A stretch of DNA of 12,044 nucleotides from DASUBV01 sp035763085. Lineage in GTDB: Bacteria > Actinomycetota > Actinomycetes > Streptosporangiales > Streptosporangiaceae. Where the stretch lies: positions 1 through 12,044 of the forward strand of contig DASUBV010000141.1 of assembly GCA_035763085.1 (NCBI GenBank). Reading direction: 5' to 3'. The notes under the pieces are model-generated. The model worked only from the letters and a program-made list of their open reading frames with translations. It was not told where the DNA came from and did not search any database. Shown here in pieces: positions 9,001-12,044 of this stretch. Every line of letters starts with the position of its first letter. The stretch's first letter is position 1. Position numbers and translations under genes: made by a program.

Positions 9001-9604
9001 GGACCGGATCCAGACCGAGGGCCTGGTTGAGGCCGGCGTCACCTACGGGTACTTCCCGGCCGTGAGTGAGGGCGATGACCTCGTTATTCTCGACTCTGAT
9101 GGCCGGGAGCGGGAACGGTTCACCTTCCCCCGCCAGCGGCACGACCGGCACCTGTGCCTGGCCGACTTCTTCCGCTCGCGGGAGTCGGGGGAGCCCGACG
9201 TGGCGGCCTTCCAGCTGGTCACGGTCGGCCCGCGGATCAGCGTGGCCACCGGCGAGCTGTTCGCCAAGAACGCCTACCGCGAGTACCTGGAGCTGCACGG
9301 CCTGTCGGTGCAGCTGGCCGAGGCGCTGGCCGAGTACTGGCACCGGCGGGTCCGCGCCGAGCTGGGCATCGGCGGCGACGACCCCGCTGACCTCGACGGC
9401 CTGCTGAAGGTGAACTACCGGGGCTGCCGGTACTCCTTCGGCTACCCGGCCTGCCCCAACCTGGAGGACCGGGCTAAGGTGGTGCGCCTGCTGGCCCCGG
9501 ACCGGATCGGGGTCACCCTATCCGAGGGGTTCCAGCTGGACCCGGAGCAGTCCACCGATGCGCTGATCGTGCATCATCCTGAGGCGAAGTACTTCAGTGC
9601 CTGA
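6086..9604 (+). CDS. metH: Cobalamin-dependent methionine synthase
   Basis: This enzyme moves a methyl group from 5-methyltetrahydrofolate to homocysteine via methylcobalamin, forming methionine and tetrahydrofolate in the cytoplasm. At 1172 residues all modules are present. The homocysteine-binding barrel opens with RVVIADGAMGSMLQ and has zinc ligands Cys241 (GLNCATGP) and Cys307-Cys308 (GGCCGTTP). The folate (pterin-binding) barrel begins at about 356 (IGERTNANGS). Next come the cobalamin cap, the B12-binding Rossmann domain with D749-x-H751-x2-G754 (His751 the cobalt ligand) and S796-x-L798, and the AdoMet-dependent reactivation domain with RYSFGY (1115-1120). The protein ends with the family tail VHHPEAKYFS. 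The frame is open back to 4964, but codons before 6086 are antisense to PAC2 and have no family similarity; ATG 6086 follows a good -10. The stop overlaps the following HAD gene by 8 bases, so the two are probably co-translated. Cobalamin must be available to the cell. Confidence 0.98.
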   Translation: MTRTAPGSRQQQTPKTARSSLRAALAERVVIADGAMGSMLQGCPVTLEDFEGLEGCNEILNVTRPDVVTGIHEAYLTAGADCITTNTFGANLGNLGEYDIPDRIGELAESGARLARQAADAFSGAGRQRWVLGSIGPGTKLPTLGHAPFARLRDTYAEAAAGLLRGGADALIIETCQDLLQAKAAIVGARRAIAALDGAGDVPIIAHVTIETTGSMLLGTEIGAALTALEPLGIDMIGLNCATGPAEMSEHLRYLAAHSRLPLSCMPNAGLPELTSDGAYYPVQPAELADAHEMFTREFGLALVGGCCGTTPEHIAELSGRLRDRPLTARRPRPEPGVASLYQHVPFRQDTAFLAIGERTNANGSRAFREAMLAGRYEDCVEIARAQTRDGAHLLDVCIDYVGRDGSADMAEVVSRLATAATLPLVLDSTEPDVIAAGLERLGGRAVVNSVNYEDGDGPQSRIARVMPLVREHGAAVIALTIDEQGQARTADWKVQVATRLIEDLTGNWGMRRSDIIVDCLTFPISTGQDETRRDALETIEGIRELKRRYPDVQTTLGVSNVSFGLNPAARAVLNSVFLAECVKAGLDSAIVHAARIMPISRIPEDQLQVALDLVYDRRRDGYDPLSRMLELFEGVDSASVKASRAAELAGLPLWERLKRRIIDGERNGLEADLDEALAARPALEIVNDVLLDGMKTVGELFGSGQMQLPFVLQSAEVMKAAVGYLEPHMERSGEGGKGRIVLATVKGDVHDIGKNLVDIILSNNGYDVVNIGIKQPISAIVEAAAENGADVLGMSGLLVKSTVVMRDNLAELNSRQLAGRWPVLLGGAALTRAYVEQDLAGLFDGEVRYARDAFEGLRLMDAFMAVKRGDAGATLPALRTRKVAAGARLRVTEPQDMPARSDVAADNPVPAPPFWGERVVKGIQLADYASFLDERATFMGQWGLKPSRGAGGPGYEELVETEGRPRLRSWLDRIQTEGLVEAGVTYGYFPAVSEGDDLVILDSDGRERERFTFPRQRHDRHLCLADFFRSRESGEPDVAAFQLVTVGPRISVATGELFAKNAYREYLELHGLSVQLAEALAEYWHRRVRAELGIGGDDPADLDGLLKVNYRGCRYSFGYPACPNLEDRAKVVRLLAPDRIGVTLSEGFQLDPEQSTDALIVHHPEAKYFSA

Positions 9605-10256
9605 GCCGCTGCAGGGCGTCCTGTTCGACATGGACGGGCTGCTGGTGGACTCTGAGCCGCTGTGGTTCGAGGTGGAGTCGGCGGTGATGGCCCGGCTGGG
9701 CGGCTCGTGGGGCGGGCGGGACCAGGCCGCGCTGGTCGGCGGCTCGCTGGACAAGAGCCTGGACTACCTGCTGGCCAAGGCCACCCGCGCGGCCACCCGC
9801 CCGGCGGTGGCCCGCTGGATGGTCGACGGCATGGTGGAGCTGCTGTCCACCCGCGAGGTACCGGTCATGCCCGGCGCCCGGCAGCTGCTGGCCGAGGTCG
9901 CCGGGGCTGGCGTCCCCTACGGGCTGGTCACGTCGTCCGAGCGGCCGGTCATGGAGGCCGTGCTCAGCCGGCTGGAGGTCACCTTCCCGGTCACGGTGTG
10001 CGGCGATGACGTCAGCCACAGCAAGCCCGACCCGGAGCCGTACCTGCTGGCGGCGGCCAAGCTCGGCGCCGATCCGGGTGGCTGCGTGGCCATCGAGGAC
10101 TCGCCCAACGGGGTGGCCGCGGCGGAGGGGGCCGGCTGCATCACGGTCGCGGTGCCGAGCATCGTGCCGATCCCGGCCGCGGACGGCCGCACCGTCGTGT
10201 CCTCGCTCACCGAGCTGACCCTGGCCCGGCTGCGGGACCTGGCCGCCGCCCGCTGA
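9597..10256 (+). CDS. HAD-superfamily hydrolase, subfamily IA (beta-phosphoglucomutase-like)
   Basis: A 219-residue phosphatase or phosphomutase of the haloacid dehalogenase superfamily. Motif I is FDMDG with Asp11 (nucleophile) and Asp13 (acid/base). Motif II is VTSS (111-114), the motif-III lysine is Lys143 in SKPDP, and motif IV is Glu167-Asp168 in IEDSPNG, binding Mg2+. A helical cap between residues about 16 and 85 fits the C1 cap of the IA group. The substrate is a small phosphorylated metabolite that cannot be named from sequence. The GTG start at 9597 lies before the metH stop (9602-9604), with GAGG 12 bases upstream; this arrangement implies translational coupling to metH and perhaps a link to methionine or one-carbon metabolism, which is inference. 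The length is normal for the family. Confidence 0.92.
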   Translation: MPEPLQGVLFDMDGLLVDSEPLWFEVESAVMARLGGSWGGRDQAALVGGSLDKSLDYLLAKATRAATRPAVARWMVDGMVELLSTREVPVMPGARQLLAEVAGAGVPYGLVTSSERPVMEAVLSRLEVTFPVTVCGDDVSHSKPDPEPYLLAAAKLGADPGGCVAIEDSPNGVAAAEGAGCITVAVPSIVPIPAADGRTVVSSLTELTLARLRDLAAAR

Positions 10257-10257
10257 G

Positions 10258-10311
10258 GCGGCTTATCTGCCGCTCCGCCGGGTACGCCGGGTAAGGCGGC
10301 AATTGCGCCGC
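10258..10311 (+). terminator. Hairpin-rich region after the HAD gene, possible terminator
   Basis: Directly after the stop codon lie GCGGC (10258-10262) with GCCGC (10269-10273), and GCGGC (10296-10300) with GCCGC (10307-10311) around AATTGC. The stems are short and no T-tract follows, so termination is uncertain. Confidence 0.3.
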
Positions 10312-10411
10312 GTGCTGGCTGGTTTTCGGCCGGCGGCGCGGAATGTGCGACGATGGGTCGTGAGCACGCCTGGGGCGGCGCGCGGCGGCCGGCCCCACGA
10401 GGGAGGCGATC

Positions 10412-10903
10412 ATGAGCGTCTGGGCAGACATCGGCGGCGCTATCTGCGTCGCGGCGACAGCCGTCGGGCTGATTTTCACGTACCTGATCTGGCGCAAGCA
10501 GGGCGCTGGCCGTGGCATGCGCGCGGCCGCCTGGTCGCTGCTGCCGCTGGCCGCCTACCTCACCGGCGCGGTGGGCCTGCTGGGCCGCATGGTCAACGCC
10601 GTGGTCATCTTCGCCGGGTCGTTCGTCTTCTCGCCCAAGGCATGGGCCGGGATCATCGTGGTCGGCATCTCCGCCCTGCTGTTCCTGGGCTCGGGCGGGC
10701 TGCCGCTGCTGAACTGGCGCAAGGCGCGGGCGCGCCGCAAGGCGGCGAAGGAGGCCAAGGCCGCCAGGGACGGCCAGGTGGAGGGGACCGGCCGGGGCGA
10801 GGTCGCGGCGCCGCAGCAGCGCTCGGCGCCGGTCTCGCGCGGGTCCGACGATGACGACATGAAAGACATCCAGGAGATCCTGCGCCGCCGCGGGATCAGC
10901 TAG
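10412..10903 (+). CDS. Small integral membrane protein of unknown function
   Basis: A 163-residue protein that I cannot assign to a named function. Hydrophobic segments at about 5-27, 38-57 and 78-98, plus a shorter one at 61-74, suggest three or four membrane spans. A strongly basic stretch follows (NWRKARARRKAAKEAKAA, about 101-118), expected on the cytoplasmic side. The tail is disordered, then acidic (DDDD at 146-149), and ends in MKDIQEILRRRGIS. That short amphipathic end resembles the conserved tails of small actinobacterial membrane proteins found near metH-region genes, a recollection rather than a search result. The start is well supported: GGGAGG (10401-10406) lies 5 bases before ATG 10412. 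A weak -10 (GACGAT, 10349-10354) would give a leader of about 50 bases. A 155-base gap from the HAD gene suggests a separate transcript. Confidence 0.82.
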   Translation: MSVWADIGGAICVAATAVGLIFTYLIWRKQGAGRGMRAAAWSLLPLAAYLTGAVGLLGRMVNAVVIFAGSFVFSPKAWAGIIVVGISALLFLGSGGLPLLNWRKARARRKAAKEAKAARDGQVEGTGRGEVAAPQQRSAPVSRGSDDDDMKDIQEILRRRGIS

Positions 10904-10916
10904 CCGGCCGAGCCGG

Positions 10917-10948
10917 GCCGCCGCCCGCCGAGCAGCCAGGGCGGCGGC
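10917..10948. terminator. Bidirectional-type terminator hairpin
   Basis: GCCGCCGCCC (10917-10926) and GGGCGGCGGC (10939-10948) form a perfect 10-base-pair stem with a 12-base loop. It lies between the stop codon of the membrane-protein gene on the plus strand and that of the transporter remnant on the minus strand, the usual place for a terminator shared by convergent genes. Confidence 0.6.
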
Positions 10949-10957
10949 GGCAGCCGG

Positions 10958-11095
10958 TCAGGCGTTCTCGCGGACGAAGGCGCGCGAGGCCACCCACACG
11001 CACACGGCCGCTAGCCCGACCGCCACGCAGACGCCTTCCAGCATGATCGTGGTCGCGTACGCGCCCTGGAAGGCCTCGCGCATGGCGTCAATGAT
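10958..11095 (-). pseudogene. C-terminal remnant of a membrane transporter, probably MFS (EmrB/QacA-like), cut by the IS element
   Basis: Reading the minus strand from 11095 to the TGA at 10960-10958 gives 45 codons without any start. They begin IIDAMREAFQGAYATTIMLE, continue with a hydrophobic helix GVCVAVGLAAVCVWVA, and end SRAFVRENA. The pattern of a short amphipathic (D)AMREAF..GY segment followed by one membrane helix and a charged tail is what the last transmembrane segment of 14-helix MFS drug exporters looks like. The frame meets the IS element's TCAA end at 11099-11096. The rest of the gene would be expected beyond the element, to the right of the window. With so few residues the family call is tentative; that it is the end of a membrane protein is more secure. 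Confidence 0.5.
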
Positions 11096-11250
11096 TTGAC
11101 TACTCCCCGTCCTGAAGCTGAAGGGCGGGGATCCCGGCTCTCGCGGGCCGGGGTTTCTGTTTCATCGCGGTCTGCACGGGAGGTTGCCCTTCGTGTCTGA
11201 CGTCCGCTCCGCAGGCTTCACCGCCGTTCTTTGCGGCGGCTGCCGCCAGC
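11096..11250 (-). ncRNA. Putative omega-RNA (reRNA) scaffold overlapping the tnpB 3' end
   Basis: In this element class a guide RNA is made from the 3' part of tnpB and the right end, with the guide read from DNA just beyond the element. The expected parts are present: tnpB 3' codons, a terminal hairpin (11105-11130) and a TCAA boundary (11099-11096). The 5' limit given is approximate and inferred from known examples, not seen in the sequence. Confidence 0.4.
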
Positions 11251-12044
11251 CCGGCGGCAAGAATGTTCTTGGCGATGACGTCCCGGTCGTGCCGGGTGCC
11301 GCAGGCCGGGCACGTCCACTGGCGTGTTCCAAGGTCCAGTTCGGCGAGGACGAACCCGCACGCCGAGCACGTCTTGCTGGACGGGAACCAGCGGTCCGCC
11401 ACGGCCAGGGTCCGGCCGTAGCGTTGCGCCTTGTAGTCCAGCTGCCGCCGGAACTCTCCCCACCCGGTGCGGGAGATGGCGCGGGCCAGCTTCCGGTTCC
11501 GGACCATGTTCTTCGCCGCCAGGTCCTCCATGGCGATCACGCCGAAACTGCGGATCAGGCGGGTGCTTTCCTGTTGCAGGAAGTCGCGGCGCGCGTCGGC
11601 CACTCTGGCATGGGCACGGGCCACCTTCCGGGCTGCTTTTCTCCGGTTGGCGGAGTTCTTCTGGCAGCGGGCGTGCCGCCGCTGGTAGCGCTTGAGCCGC
11701 TGCTCGTAGCGGTCCATGTGCCGGGGATGCGGGATCCGGTCGCCGTCCGAGCGGACCGCGAAGTCCGTCAGCCCCAGGTCGATGCCGATGGCGCCGGCGG
11801 CCGCGGGCAGCGGCGCCGGGTCAGGGATCTCGGCGTGGAAGGTCACGAACCACCGACCCGCCGGGTCACGGACCACCGTCACTGAGGTGGGACTCAGCGC
11901 GGCCAGGTCGGTGCCGGGCCAGGTCCAGGTGACCTTCAGCGGAGCGGTCATCTTCGCCAGCCACAAGTCCGTGCCGCGCATCCGGAATGCCGACCTTGTG
12001 TAGGTGGCGGACTGGCGGCCGCGGCGGGGCTTAAACCGGGGGTA
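11100..12044 (-). CDS. tnpB: TnpB, RNA-guided nuclease of an IS200/IS605-type element (5' end outside the window)
   Basis: TnpB proteins are RNA-guided DNA nucleases, ancestors of Cas12, that help keep their element at its site. The visible part is 314 residues, numbered here from base 12044. It opens inside the N-terminal domain with YPRFKPRRGRQSATYT, a typical TnpB segment, so roughly the first 90 residues are missing. A start at 11981 would cut this segment and is not the true start. The RuvC residues are present: Asp89 (GAIGIDLGLTDFAV), Glu173 (IAMEDLAAKNM) and Asp255 (HDRDVIAKNI). The zinc finger has Cys226-x2-Cys229 and Cys245-x2-Cys248. A basic helical region lies between them (about 111-160). 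The catalytic set looks intact, so the protein may be active. The last residues (PALQLQDGE) are encoded inside the right-end hairpin, as usual where the gene overlaps its own omega-RNA. Confidence 0.93.
   Translation of the reverse strand, partial: YPRFKPRRGRQSATYTRSAFRMRGTDLWLAKMTAPLKVTWTWPGTDLAALSPTSVTVVRDPAGRWFVTFHAEIPDPAPLPAAAGAIGIDLGLTDFAVRSDGDRIPHPRHMDRYEQRLKRYQRRHARCQKNSANRRKAARKVARAHARVADARRDFLQQESTRLIRSFGVIAMEDLAAKNMVRNRKLARAISRTGWGEFRRQLDYKAQRYGRTLAVADRWFPSSKTCSACGFVLAELDLGTRQWTCPACGTRHDRDVIAKNILAAGLAAAAAKNGGEACGADVRHEGQPPVQTAMKQKPRPARAGIPALQLQDGE
11105..11130. repeat. Right-end hairpin of the IS element
   Basis: CCCCGTCCT (11105-11113) pairs with AGGGCGGGG (11122-11130), 8 Watson-Crick pairs plus one T-G, around an 8-base loop. 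A subterminal hairpin next to a TCAA end is the form used by IS200/IS605 transposases to recognise single-stranded DNA. It also covers the tnpB stop region. Confidence 0.65.

Larger units (their letters stand above)
11096..12044 (-). mobile_element. IS200/IS605-family element (tnpB end), left part beyond the window
   Basis: The element is recognised by tnpB on the minus strand, a hairpin right end and a TCAA boundary (11099-11096) like those where IS605-type elements end. There are no inverted terminal repeats or target duplication to mark it, as expected for this family. No tnpA is visible; it could lie beyond 12044 or be absent, since many such elements carry only tnpB. Genes left of 11096 are chromosomal apart from the interrupted remnant. 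Confidence 0.7.

Noticed and set aside
10279..10288. CGGGTACGCC also present at 2828-2837
   Set aside because: A 10-base match in a GC-rich genome is expected by chance; only the 2829 copy is part of a palindrome.
11184..11885. Plus-strand open frame of 233 codons opposite tnpB
   Set aside because: Shadow of tnpB; no recognisable domain or ribosome binding site.

Overview
The window is GC-rich throughout (codon third positions are mostly G or C) and comes from a filamentous-type actinomycete. The lineage evidence is the actinobacterial trio of histidine phosphatase, DUF3090 and SCO1664-type protein, a DUF1707-FHA fusion, and a PAC2 gene divergent from metH. This arrangement recalls the metH/PAC2/mshC neighbourhood of Streptomyces and Mycobacterium. 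The species cannot be named from the sequence alone.

Layout. (1) 1-2038, +: the 3' part of a fused two-ATPase subunit (OppD/DppD plus OppF/DppF) of a peptide ABC importer, ending at a strong hairpin. (2) 2095-2805, +: a DUF1707-FHA protein that appears to have its own leaderless promoter. (3) 2877-4933, +: a tightly coupled operon of a histidine phosphatase, a DUF3090 protein with a C-terminal Cys/His cluster, and a kinase-like SCO1664-family protein. (4) 4952-5812, -: a PAC2-family protein. Its family N-terminus is open in the DNA, but the only start that fits is an ATC codon behind a very strong ribosome binding site. (5) 6086-10256, +: cobalamin-dependent methionine synthase metH, overlapping a HAD phosphatase by 8 bases. 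(6) 10412-10903, +: a small membrane protein of unknown function. (7) 10958-11095, -: a 45-residue remnant that looks like the end of an MFS-type transporter. It abuts an IS200/IS605-family element whose tnpB (11100-12044, -) runs off the right edge of the window.

Functional picture. Most of the window is chromosomal housekeeping: peptide import, methionine/one-carbon metabolism, and a conserved but poorly understood phosphatase/kinase-like module. The right end is accessory. The TnpB keeps its RuvC acidic residues and zinc-finger cysteines, and its 3' end runs into a hairpin and a TCAA boundary as expected for an omega-RNA. The adjacent 16 bases, which would be the guide, lie in the broken transporter gene. 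No tRNA, rRNA, CRISPR array or clear riboswitch was seen. No gap between genes exceeds 300 bases; the largest, 5813-6085, separates PAC2 from metH and is described as a feature.
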